From Lachnoclostridium sp. UBA7482 (lineage in GTDB: Bacteria; Bacillota; Clostridia; Lachnospirales; Lachnospiraceae), in assembly GCA_002479645.1 (NCBI GenBank), contig DLOO01000072.1, positions 10,872 to 23,880 on the forward strand: 13,009 nucleotides of DNA, written 5' to 3'. Made by a program: the position numbers and the translations under genes. Shown here one piece after another: positions 5,357-13,009 of this stretch; within the stretch, counting starts at the first letter, position 1, and each line of letters begins with the position of its first letter. Below the pieces are notes generated by a model. It ran no database searches and was not told where the DNA came from. It worked only from the letters and a program-made list of their open reading frames with translations.

Positions 5357-7093
5357 GTGAACGAACAGTCCACTGCCAAAGAAGGTAAATGGAAATCGTT
5401 TTTCTGTTTGCTGGCACACGGTAAAATTGCATGGGGATTCGTTGCCATCGGATACATTATTTCCCTTGCGTCGGGGGCTATCGCTTTGCAGTTTTCCAAC
5501 AAAATGGGCGATTTGGTTGCGGGAGATTTCTCCATGGGAACACTGTACGGCTTTATCTGGATGACAGCCCTTTATGCACTGTTTAACGGCCTAAGCAATA
5601 TTGTCATGACGATTGCACAGACAAAGAGCGTAAAAAACCTGCGAACAGTCTTATGGAATAAGCTGATGCGCCTGCCGTCCTCTCATCCGATGTCAAGCAA
5701 ATCCTCTGAGATGCTTTCAACCATCACGGTGGACGCAACAACATCCATGACCTATGTTTTAATGTGCCTGGTAGGAATCCCGACAGCAATTTATTTTGTT
5801 GTGCTTGCAGCAATACAGGCGGCATCCATGTCTACCCGTTTTTTGATTCCGATCTTCTGTTTGGTGCCTGTATATGTGGTCTACGGTATCATCATAGGAA
5901 AGCTTAATCAGAAAACCAATGTGAAGGTGCAGACCAGCATTGGTATGCTGACGGGGTTTCTTTCGGAGCGGCTGCGTAATCTGGATTTGATTAAAGCCTA
6001 TAATAGTCAGTTGACAGAAGAAGAGGCCGGCACAGAGGCTGCCCGAAAACTGTATAAGCAGAATTGCTTTTTAACCACGATTAACACCGGCATTATTTTA
6101 TATACGCTGTTGTTTGATTCCGTTTGTGTGATTATGGCGGTTTTGTTCGGCTCTTCTATGATTAAGGCAGGAACATTGCGTCCGCAGGAATGGGCGAACT
6201 TCTTTATTCTTCTGCCTATGGTCAACAATATGCTGCGTAGTGCATCCGGGATGTGGGTAAATGCGAAAGGAGCCCTTGGATTTACAGCCCGAATTTCCGC
6301 TCTATTGGAGGCTCCGGAAGAAAAAACAGATGGCAAAGCAGTCGACAAGATCGGTAATATTGCCTTGTGTAATGTTAGCTTTTCCTACGGTGAAAAAAGG
6401 GTACTGGATCGCATCAGCTTTACCATTCCCATGGGAAAGCGAACAGCTATCGTGGGTTATTCCGGTTCCGGCAAGAGCACGCTCCTTAATTTGATCGAGC
6501 GGTTTTACACTCCGGACGAAGGTGTGATCACGCTTGCAGGTGAAAATATCGCAGAACTGGAGCTTTGTGACTACCGCAACAAGATCGCATATGTGCAGCA
6601 GGACACCGGTATGTTTTCCGGTACAGTCAGAGAGGCGCTGCTATATGGGATCACGGATGAAAAAAGCGACGATGAGCTGCTGGATGTGCTGAAAAAAGTA
6701 TCGCTTTATGAGGATGTTCAAAGACTTCCTGCCGGCTTAAACAGTAAGGTGGCATTGTGGGGCGCATCGCTCTCCGGCGGTCAGCGGCAAAAGCTGGTCA
6801 TTGCCCGTGAAATGCTTAAGCCAAGTCCGATTATCCTATTGGATGAGCCTACCAGTGCGCTGGATCTCACAGCACAAAGTACGGTTTTTGATGCGATCCT
6901 GCACTATTTTGACGGACGAACGATTGTAACGGTAACACACGATCTGAGATTGATCGCAGAGGCAGATCAAATTGTTGTGATCGACAATGGGATGGTTGTT
7001 GCACATGGCATACATACGGAGCTTCTGGATCGTTGTGAATTATATAAGAAGCTTGTTGAAGAAAAAGCCTTTGAGGAGGTGTACGGAGAATGA
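5357..7093 (+). CDS. ABC exporter half-transporter (membrane domain plus ATPase), first subunit
   Basis: Type IV (ABCB-like) exporter half with an N-terminal six-helix membrane domain and a C-terminal ATPase. Counting from the GTG at 5357 (578 aa), membrane spans are near residues 24-46, 63-84, 133-155, 162-181, 243-265 and 279-294. ATPase motifs are GYSGSGKST (367-375), YVQQD Q-loop, LSGGQRQ (472-478), IILLDEP Walker B with catalytic Glu497, and His528 in VTHDL. An in-frame ATG at 5351 also exists, but it abuts the GGGAGG; the GTG has proper 7-base spacing and is preferred. There is no C39 peptidase domain. It pairs with the next gene as a probable heterodimer. The cargo is unknown; in this setting thiols, cysteine or small peptides are candidates (CydDC-like role by analogy only). 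Confidence 0.93.
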   Translation: MNEQSTAKEGKWKSFFCLLAHGKIAWGFVAIGYIISLASGAIALQFSNKMGDLVAGDFSMGTLYGFIWMTALYALFNGLSNIVMTIAQTKSVKNLRTVLWNKLMRLPSSHPMSSKSSEMLSTITVDATTSMTYVLMCLVGIPTAIYFVVLAAIQAASMSTRFLIPIFCLVPVYVVYGIIIGKLNQKTNVKVQTSIGMLTGFLSERLRNLDLIKAYNSQLTEEEAGTEAARKLYKQNCFLTTINTGIILYTLLFDSVCVIMAVLFGSSMIKAGTLRPQEWANFFILLPMVNNMLRSASGMWVNAKGALGFTARISALLEAPEEKTDGKAVDKIGNIALCNVSFSYGEKRVLDRISFTIPMGKRTAIVGYSGSGKSTLLNLIERFYTPDEGVITLAGENIAELELCDYRNKIAYVQQDTGMFSGTVREALLYGITDEKSDDELLDVLKKVSLYEDVQRLPAGLNSKVALWGASLSGGQRQKLVIAREMLKPSPIILLDEPTSALDLTAQSTVFDAILHYFDGRTIVTVTHDLRLIAEADQIVVIDNGMVVAHGIHTELLDRCELYKKLVEEKAFEEVYGE

Positions 7094-8799
7094 AAAAGAA
7101 AAAAACTCTTTCTATTCAAAAATACCTCTCGATTTTTAAGGGGCTGAGACTTCCGTGGCTGTTTTTGACTCTATCTGTGGCAGGAGCAATACTAAGTTAT
7201 CTGTTTACCTTGAATTTGGCTGATTTAACAGCCGATGTGGTAAGCGCAACCGGTGATGTAAAAAAGACAAAGCTTGCCGGATATGTGATTGCAGCGCTGA
7301 TGGTAGTGATCGGTACAACTGCTTCGTACTGGTTTCGAGAGATCGCCGCACAAAAAATCAACCTGTCCCTGCGGATTAAGCTTTGGAAGAAGCTTGTCCA
7401 TTTGCCGAGGAATCAATATGACAAGGATGGCGGCGAAGGTTTTGTCAGTCGTATCACAACAGACTGTACCTTCTCAAGCACCTTCTTTACCATGATGGTG
7501 GAATTCGCATCGCTTGCCGTGGGAGTTGTGATCTATTATGTAGAACTGTTTTCCACGAATGCAACGATCAGCGCAGCGTCCATTTTGCTATTACCGGTTA
7601 CGGTATTGATTGCATGGGGGTATGGCAGGCTTTGCTATCTTTTGAACCTCAACAATCAGGAACGCCTTAGTGAAACTACCGAATATCTTATTGAACGTGT
7701 TTATAATATGCCGCTTCTTCGTGCTGCGAATATGCAGGAAAAAGAAAGTCAGGCAGGTGTTCAAAGATTTGCCACACTGTATAAAGTGGAAATTCAAAAA
7801 GGGCTTTTAGCTTCTCTGAACACTTTCATTAACGGTGCAGTTCCTGTGATTTCCATGGCAATTGTGTTTGTGGTCGGCGCCGGATTTGTCAATGCGGGGG
7901 CAATGACGGCCGGCGGGGTTTATGCATTTTATCTCGTGGCAAACAGTGCGGCGGTACTCTTTGCCAATATTGTAGAGTATGCCGGGTCCATTCGGGGTTC
8001 TATCGGCGCTATGGAACGTGTGGCGGAAACTCTTGAACAAGCGGAAGAAGATGTTAAATCCGGAGAAATAACGCCGAAAAACGGAAAGGTTACCGTAGAG
8101 CATGTGACGTTTGGTTATACAGGGGCTTCAATTCTGAATGATGCTGAAATCACTATACCGGAGAATAAGCTAACGGTAATTGTCGGCTCTAACGGAGCAG
8201 GAAAAAGCACGCTGTTCCGTCTGTTAGAGCGATTCTATGTTCCAAAGGAAGGTGCAATCTGTGTGAACGGAAAAGCAGCAGGAGAGTATTCCGTAGAATC
8301 GTGGAGACATAGAATTGGATATATGCCGCAAGACGGCGTTTTGATGGCAGGCACGATCCGCACCAATCTTTCCATGGGAGCAGATCACCTTTATTCGGAT
8401 GAGGAGATCAATGTTGTTGTTAAGCAACTTGCTTTAGAACCATTCTTTGCGTCTTTGCCGGATGGGTTTGACAGTGCAGTAGAAGCGGGAGGAAAGAACT
8501 ATTCCGGTGGGCAGAGGCAGCTGCTCGGTATGATGCGAGTTCTCCTATATGATCCCGAGATCCTGCTTTTGGACGAAGTTACATCCAATCTCGACGCACA
8601 CAGTGCTCGTCAAATCAAGGGAGCACTGAAAGAAATCTGTCAGAGCCGTACAGTCGTTATGATCGCACACGATTTACAGACTATTTTAGAAGCAGACCAT
8701 GCCCTTATTCTGCGAGACGGTAAAGCGGTCTACGCAGGCGATCCAAGACAAGTTCTGACGGAGATCAACGATTATCGTAGAGAAGTTATGGGACAATAA
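7090..8799 (+). CDS. ABC exporter half-transporter, second subunit
   Basis: A 569-aa partner of the preceding ABC protein, with the same architecture. Six membrane spans lie near 22-46, 63-82, 133-152, 161-183, 246-268 and 275-297. The ATPase has Walker A GSNGAGKST (366-374), signature YSGGQRQ (471-477), Walker B ILLLDEV with Glu496, and His527 in IAHDL. The start ATG overlaps the upstream stop (ATGA, 7090-7093), and GAGGTG lies just before it, so the two halves are made in step. Unlike many heterodimeric exporters, both subunits keep the catalytic glutamate and histidine, so both ATP sites look active. Small differences are YSGGQ for LSGGQ and DEV for DEP. The N-terminus is basic (MKKKKT), consistent with positive-inside insertion. 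Confidence 0.93.
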   Translation: MKKKKTLSIQKYLSIFKGLRLPWLFLTLSVAGAILSYLFTLNLADLTADVVSATGDVKKTKLAGYVIAALMVVIGTTASYWFREIAAQKINLSLRIKLWKKLVHLPRNQYDKDGGEGFVSRITTDCTFSSTFFTMMVEFASLAVGVVIYYVELFSTNATISAASILLLPVTVLIAWGYGRLCYLLNLNNQERLSETTEYLIERVYNMPLLRAANMQEKESQAGVQRFATLYKVEIQKGLLASLNTFINGAVPVISMAIVFVVGAGFVNAGAMTAGGVYAFYLVANSAAVLFANIVEYAGSIRGSIGAMERVAETLEQAEEDVKSGEITPKNGKVTVEHVTFGYTGASILNDAEITIPENKLTVIVGSNGAGKSTLFRLLERFYVPKEGAICVNGKAAGEYSVESWRHRIGYMPQDGVLMAGTIRTNLSMGADHLYSDEEINVVVKQLALEPFFASLPDGFDSAVEAGGKNYSGGQRQLLGMMRVLLYDPEILLLDEVTSNLDAHSARQIKGALKEICQSRTVVMIAHDLQTILEADHALILRDGKAVYAGDPRQVLTEINDYRREVMGQ

Positions 8800-8864
8800 A
8801 TATAAAAGTGAAGCTGCATTGATTAACCAGTGTGCAGTATAGATTACAGAAAGCGAGATATCAA

Positions 8865-11738
8865 ATGAATATCATAAAAAAATGTGATGGATTTTCAGAA
8901 TTGTCTGTTATGCTCCTGACACAGCTCGGTGCGCAGCTGCACTTTTATCGACACGATAAAACCGGAGCGGAATTGATCTGGCTGGAGCGTGCGTCAGAAA
9001 ACAAAACCTTTTCCATTGCCTTTCAAACCATACCGGAAGATGATACCGGCGTATTTCATATTCTGGAGCACTCTGTTCTTTGCGGCTCTGAAAAATACCC
9101 CGTGAAAGAGCCGTTTGTAGAACTGCTCAAAAGTTCTCTGCACACCTTTCTAAATGCCATGACATTCCCGGACAAGACAGTATATCCTGTATCCAGCCGC
9201 AACGATGCAGACTTTTTGAATTTGATGCGTGTCTATTTGGATGCGGTATTCCGTCCGAATATTTACAAAAATGCAAATATCTTTCGGCAGGAAGGCTGGC
9301 ATTACGAATTGGATGCAAACGGCACGCCGTCCTATGTAGGCGTGGTATTCGGTGAGATGAAGGGGGCATTTTCCTCTGTAGATGAAATTATCTATACGAA
9401 GCTCAATTCCATGCTTTTTCCTGAAAGCAGTTATCGGTTTTGCTCCGGCGGTGATCCTGAACATATCCCGGATCTGAGTTACGAGCAGTTCATTGAGGCG
9501 CATCGCCGATTCTATCATCCATCCAACGCAAAAATATTCTTGGACGGTACGCTTTCTATTGATGAGATTCTTGCTGATATTGATGCTGAGTATCTTTCAA
9601 AATATGAGCGAAGAGAGCCTGATTTTGCACTGACTTATCAGTCTGCAATTTCTGAATGCGCGGAAACGATAGAGTATGAACTATCGCCGGAGGAAACGGT
9701 TGAAAATAAGACGCATTTCGCAATGGCAAAGGTTATCGGAACATGGCAGGATATTGAAAAGTTGACAGCTATGCAGGTGCTGACTGACTATCTTGCCGGA
9801 TCGAACAGCTCACCGATTACCCGTGCTGTATTGGAACAGGGATTGGGGCAGGATTTCGGAATTGTCATTGATGATTCCATTGCACAGCCCTACATGATGC
9901 TACAGATTCGCAATTGTGCAGATAAAAAGCTTTCCGTAATGAAAGCGGAAATGCGAACAATATTCGATGGGGTATTAAATCAAGGGCTGGATCAGCAGGA
10001 GCTGGTTGCATCGCTTAACCGCCTGGAATTCCGGTCGAAAGAGCGCAAGGAACCTTTTGGCGTGGGATTAGCGCTTGCCTCCTATAAATCTTGGATATAT
10101 GGCGGAGATCCTTCTCTATATCTGGATATGAGTGAGGTCTTTGCATCGTTACGAAAAAAAATAGACAGTTCGTATTTTGAGGAGCTGCTAAAGCAAATGT
10201 TTTTAGACGATCAGGGCATGGCTGTTCTCACAGCGTCCCCGTCTCACACAATCGGAGAGGAAAAGCGTAGGGCTGAGACGGTACGGTTGGTTGCTGCAGC
10301 GGATGCATGGAGCGACGCAGAAAAAATCACTGTACGGGAGACGCAGAAAATGCTGTCTGTTTGGCAGCAGACGCAGGATACCGCTCAGTCTTTGGCGACC
10401 ATTCCCCATCTGGGCATATCTGATCTGTCATCGGAGCCGCTGTGGACAAATTGCGAGGAAGAAATGCGCGGCCATGTGCGTATTCTTCGTCCGAAGCTTT
10501 CCACGTCCGGTACGGTATATCTTAATCTGTATTTTGCGTTGCAGGAGGCAACTGTTGCAGAACTATCAGAGATGAGTTTGATGTGTGAGCTGCTGGGAAA
10601 CCTGCCGACCTCCGACCACACAAGAGAGAGACTTGCCCGCCAAATCAAAACGCATTTGGGAGAGCTTTCTTGCAAAATTGTGTCTATCGGAAAAACAAAT
10701 GATCCGAATCAGGCAGTGTGTTATTTGTGTGCAAGCTGTAGTGTGTTGGAAAGCAATGCAGATCATGCAGTCTCACTGATTCGTGAAATATTGTTGCAGA
10801 CGGAGTTTGATCATGAAAATATGGTTCGTGAGGTCATCGGGCAGTCATTTATCAATGCGCAGCAAAGTTTGATTATGTCCGGTCACCAATATGCCTTTCG
10901 CCATGTGCTCTCCTGTCAAACGGCTGAAGGCTTGGCAAATGAGGCAACCAGCTATTTCGGATATTATCAATATTTGAAAAACGCTTCGGCAAGCCTTGAT
11001 TTTGATAAACTTCTTGCCACCATTCGGAAGGTTATTGAGAATTTGACTTCTTTACCGCTGACAGTCGGCGTAACCGGGCAGTTAAGCGATGGCTCGCTGG
11101 ACAAGCTGTTATCAGGTTTCGGCGGAGTATCAAACCGTGCAACCATTCAATTGGAGCAGTCCGCAACGGTCAAGGATGCGATTGTCATTCCTGCCGGAAT
11201 TGCCTATGCAGTACAGGGCGGCAATCTCAAGCGTTTGGGCGGCGCATATCATGGCAGTTTTACGTTGGCGGCAAAAATAATATCGCTGAACTACCTCTGG
11301 AATGAAGTGCGTGTACAAGGCGGTGCTTACGGCTCCGGTATCAATGTCAACGCCAAAGGGGATGTGTTCTGTTATTCGTATCGTGATCCGAATCCGTCAA
11401 GAAGCATGGGAGTTTATCGCAGGGCTGCCGACTATTTGCACCGATTCTGTGAAAACAAGGAATCGTTTGCCGAACTGCTGATCGGCGCTGTGTCTGATGG
11501 AGAACCGCTGTTGTCAGTAGCGGATGAGAGTCGTGCCTCCGTTGAAAATGCTCTGCGTGGGGTCACTCTTGAAACTAAGCGGAAGGAGCGCAAAGAGCTT
11601 TTGAACGCCTCCTATGCGGATTTACTCAAATTTGCAGAACTCTTGCATTTGCTTTGTGAAAACGAATCCTCCTGTGTTGTCGGCAATGAACCGCTTCTTG
11701 ACAGCTGCGGGGAGGATGCCGAAATTCGACTTTTATAA
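8865..11738 (+). CDS. M16C-family zinc metallopeptidase (presequence-protease/insulinase type)
   Basis: Large cytoplasmic-type peptidase of 957 aa, the usual size for M16C proteins, which fold as a closed clamshell and cut unfolded peptides inside it. The inverted zinc motif HILEH (His65, Glu68, His69) sits in TGVFHILEHSVLCGSEKYPV. The downstream zinc-ligand Glu164 lies in VVFGEMKGAFSS. KEPFVELLKSSLHTFLNAMTFPDKT and YPVSSRN match the family's conserved block. No signal peptide is seen. The ATG at 8865 starts the family's usual N-terminus; a GTG at 8832 is also in frame, but neither has a strong ribosome binding site, so the start is uncertain. The 65-base gap after the ABC gene contains no terminator and an imperfect small CTGCA/TGCAG repeat. 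In the operon it may degrade a peptide related to the exporter's cargo. Confidence 0.93.
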   Translation: MNIIKKCDGFSELSVMLLTQLGAQLHFYRHDKTGAELIWLERASENKTFSIAFQTIPEDDTGVFHILEHSVLCGSEKYPVKEPFVELLKSSLHTFLNAMTFPDKTVYPVSSRNDADFLNLMRVYLDAVFRPNIYKNANIFRQEGWHYELDANGTPSYVGVVFGEMKGAFSSVDEIIYTKLNSMLFPESSYRFCSGGDPEHIPDLSYEQFIEAHRRFYHPSNAKIFLDGTLSIDEILADIDAEYLSKYERREPDFALTYQSAISECAETIEYELSPEETVENKTHFAMAKVIGTWQDIEKLTAMQVLTDYLAGSNSSPITRAVLEQGLGQDFGIVIDDSIAQPYMMLQIRNCADKKLSVMKAEMRTIFDGVLNQGLDQQELVASLNRLEFRSKERKEPFGVGLALASYKSWIYGGDPSLYLDMSEVFASLRKKIDSSYFEELLKQMFLDDQGMAVLTASPSHTIGEEKRRAETVRLVAAADAWSDAEKITVRETQKMLSVWQQTQDTAQSLATIPHLGISDLSSEPLWTNCEEEMRGHVRILRPKLSTSGTVYLNLYFALQEATVAELSEMSLMCELLGNLPTSDHTRERLARQIKTHLGELSCKIVSIGKTNDPNQAVCYLCASCSVLESNADHAVSLIREILLQTEFDHENMVREVIGQSFINAQQSLIMSGHQYAFRHVLSCQTAEGLANEATSYFGYYQYLKNASASLDFDKLLATIRKVIENLTSLPLTVGVTGQLSDGSLDKLLSGFGGVSNRATIQLEQSATVKDAIVIPAGIAYAVQGGNLKRLGGAYHGSFTLAAKIISLNYLWNEVRVQGGAYGSGINVNAKGDVFCYSYRDPNPSRSMGVYRRAADYLHRFCENKESFAELLIGAVSDGEPLLSVADESRASVENALRGVTLETKRKERKELLNASYADLLKFAELLHLLCENESSCVVGNEPLLDSCGEDAEIRLL

Positions 11739-11749
11739 GGAGTAATCGT

Positions 11750-13009
11750 ATGTTGGATGAAATGACAAGAAAAAGGTATTATGATGTCCTGAGCGAAGAG
11801 CTTGTCCCTGCTATGGGATGTACCGAACCGATATCGCTGGCTTATGCTGCGGCGGTTGCCCGCAAAACGCTGGGAGTCCTGCCGAAATTGGCGGAAATCA
11901 CGGTAAGCGGCAATATTATCAAAAATGTGAAAAGCGTAATTGTTCCCCATACAGGGGGAATGCATGGCATAGAAACAGCAGTTGCCATCGGATTTATCGG
12001 CGGAAATGCGGACAAAGAACTGGAAGTATTATCTGACATCAGCGAGGAACACATCCAAGAGCTGACAGAGTATTTGCAGAATGCGGTCCTGCATGTTCAT
12101 CAGTCTGAATCAGGCAGGATTTTTGAGATTGTGATAAAAGCAAGTGCAGATGGACAGATAGCCGAAGTGACCTTGCAGGACGGACATACCAATATCACAT
12201 GCATTGAAAAAAACGGAGAGGTTATTTTCTGTGCGGATCGTACTCCTGACAGTATAAAGAAAACGGATCATAGTTTTTTGACGGTAGAAGGAATCGTGGA
12301 ATATACGCAGAATGTTCCCCTTGACGATGTGAAGCAGCTCCTTGACCGACAGATCGAATTTAATACTGCCATTGCAAAAGAGGGATTGTCCGGTAGCTGG
12401 GGGGCTTCCATAGGAAAAATTTTGCTCAAAACCAACGGCAACAGTGTATCCAACCGTGCTAAAGCGTGGGCTGCAGCAGGATCGGATGCCAGGATGAATG
12501 GTTGCGAGCTTCCGGTAGTAATCAACTCAGGCAGCGGTAATCAGGGAATGACAGCTTCGCTCCCGATCATTGTATATGCCGAAGAATTGAATGTATCCAA
12601 AGAACAGCTCTACCGTGCTTTATTGATTTCCAATTTGGTAACCATTCATCTTAAGAGCGGTATTGGATGTCTTTCTGCCTATTGCGGGGCTATCAGTGCC
12701 GGATGCGGAGCCGGTGCGGGTATTGCATATCTGTATGGCGGCGGTTACACGGAAATTGCTCACACCATCGTCAATGCGGTAGCAATCAATTCCGGTGTGA
12801 TTTGTGACGGCGCTAAGGCATCCTGCGCCGCCAAAATCGCTTCTGCGGTTGAGGCCGGTATTTTAGGTATGAATATGTATATGCACGGCAGCGAATTTCA
12901 CGGCGGTGATGGACTTATTGTAAAAGGTGTGGAAAATACCCTGCAAAATATCGGCCGTCTCGCAAGGCAGGGAATGGCTGATACCGATAAGTCCAGCGGT
13001 GATATGTCA
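11750..13009 (+). CDS. L-cysteine desulfidase-like protein (UPF0597/CyuA type), 3' end cut by window
   Basis: Family members break down L-cysteine to pyruvate, ammonia and sulfide using an oxygen-sensitive Fe-S cluster; they share the serine dehydratase alpha-chain fold. The frame runs open to the window end: 420 codons, close to full length for the family, so only a few residues are likely missing. Motifs are PAMGCTEPISLAYA (Cys24), SGSGNQGMTASLP (260-272), and the cysteine-rich IGCLSAYCGAISAGCGAGAG with Cys307, Cys312 and Cys319, plus Cys352 and Cys359 in SGVICDGAKASCAAK. These are plausible cluster ligands. AAGGAG lies 7 bases upstream of the ATG, 11 bases after the peptidase stop, so it is in the same operon. 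It could remove excess cysteine released by peptide breakdown. A serine-deaminating relative cannot be excluded. Confidence 0.92.
   Translation, partial: MLDEMTRKRYYDVLSEELVPAMGCTEPISLAYAAAVARKTLGVLPKLAEITVSGNIIKNVKSVIVPHTGGMHGIETAVAIGFIGGNADKELEVLSDISEEHIQELTEYLQNAVLHVHQSESGRIFEIVIKASADGQIAEVTLQDGHTNITCIEKNGEVIFCADRTPDSIKKTDHSFLTVEGIVEYTQNVPLDDVKQLLDRQIEFNTAIAKEGLSGSWGASIGKILLKTNGNSVSNRAKAWAAAGSDARMNGCELPVVINSGSGNQGMTASLPIIVYAEELNVSKEQLYRALLISNLVTIHLKSGIGCLSAYCGAISAGCGAGAGIAYLYGGGYTEIAHTIVNAVAINSGVICDGAKASCAAKIASAVEAGILGMNMYMHGSEFHGGDGLIVKGVENTLQNIGRLARQGMADTDKSSGDMS

Noticed and set aside
5357..8799. Naming the ABC pair CydD/CydC or a bacteriocin exporter
   Set aside because: No cytochrome bd genes, precursor peptide or C39 peptidase domain are seen; general exporter motifs do not fix the cargo.
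8832..8864. GTG start for the M16C peptidase
   Set aside because: No ribosome binding site upstream, and the extra 11 residues add nothing family-like; ATG at 8865 fits better, though its own site is also weak.
8800..8864. Hairpin CTGCA/TGCAG after the second ABC gene as a terminator
   Set aside because: Short, imperfect and without a T-run; it does not break the operon.
1..13009. CRISPR arrays, tRNA or rRNA genes, insertion sequences
   Set aside because: No regularly spaced direct repeats, no tRNA/rRNA signatures and no transposase-like frame were found.

Overview
The window looks like a chromosomal piece of a Gram-positive, anaerobic-type Clostridia genome, most like the Lachnospiraceae. 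The grounds are strong GGAGG-type ribosome binding sites, sigma-A-like promoters with 17-bp spacers, moderate GC, the style of LeuRS and LuxS, and an oxygen-sensitive-type cysteine desulfidase. The species cannot be named from the sequence.

Left part (1-2387). The 3' end of leuS (leucyl-tRNA synthetase) runs rightward. It ends against a 135-bp, almost fully base-paired element: a perfect 21-bp outer stem enclosing three hairpins, one of them a bidirectional terminator. A GC-rich mirror-symmetric palindrome follows. Then come two overlapping leftward genes of unknown function, the larger one methionine-rich, and leftward luxS (S-ribosylhomocysteine lyase).

Central control region (2388-3318). 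luxS and a rightward TetR-family regulator gene diverge from face-to-face promoters. The regulator gene ends in a terminator. It is followed by a strong promoter whose start region is covered by a perfect 9-2-9 palindrome, the obvious candidate operator for the regulator.

Right part (3319-13009, cut at the right edge). Six closely packed rightward genes look like one operon. (1) A 572-aa fusion of a flavin thioredoxin-reductase-like domain (CATC redox pair, NADPH-binding motifs missing) with a trigger-factor-like chaperone domain. (2) A small thioredoxin (CGPC). (3, 4) A translationally coupled pair of ABC exporter half-transporters. (5) A large M16C metallopeptidase. (6) An L-cysteine desulfidase-like Fe-S protein lacking only its last residues.

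Reading of the operon: disulfide reduction, a tethered chaperone-like domain, export across the membrane, peptide degradation and cysteine breakdown sit under one TetR-type switch. This suggests a thiol or cysteine-peptide stress system, or a system that handles a disulfide-containing peptide. The gene families are supported by visible motifs. The joint function is inference. The reductase/chaperone fusion is the most unusual item.
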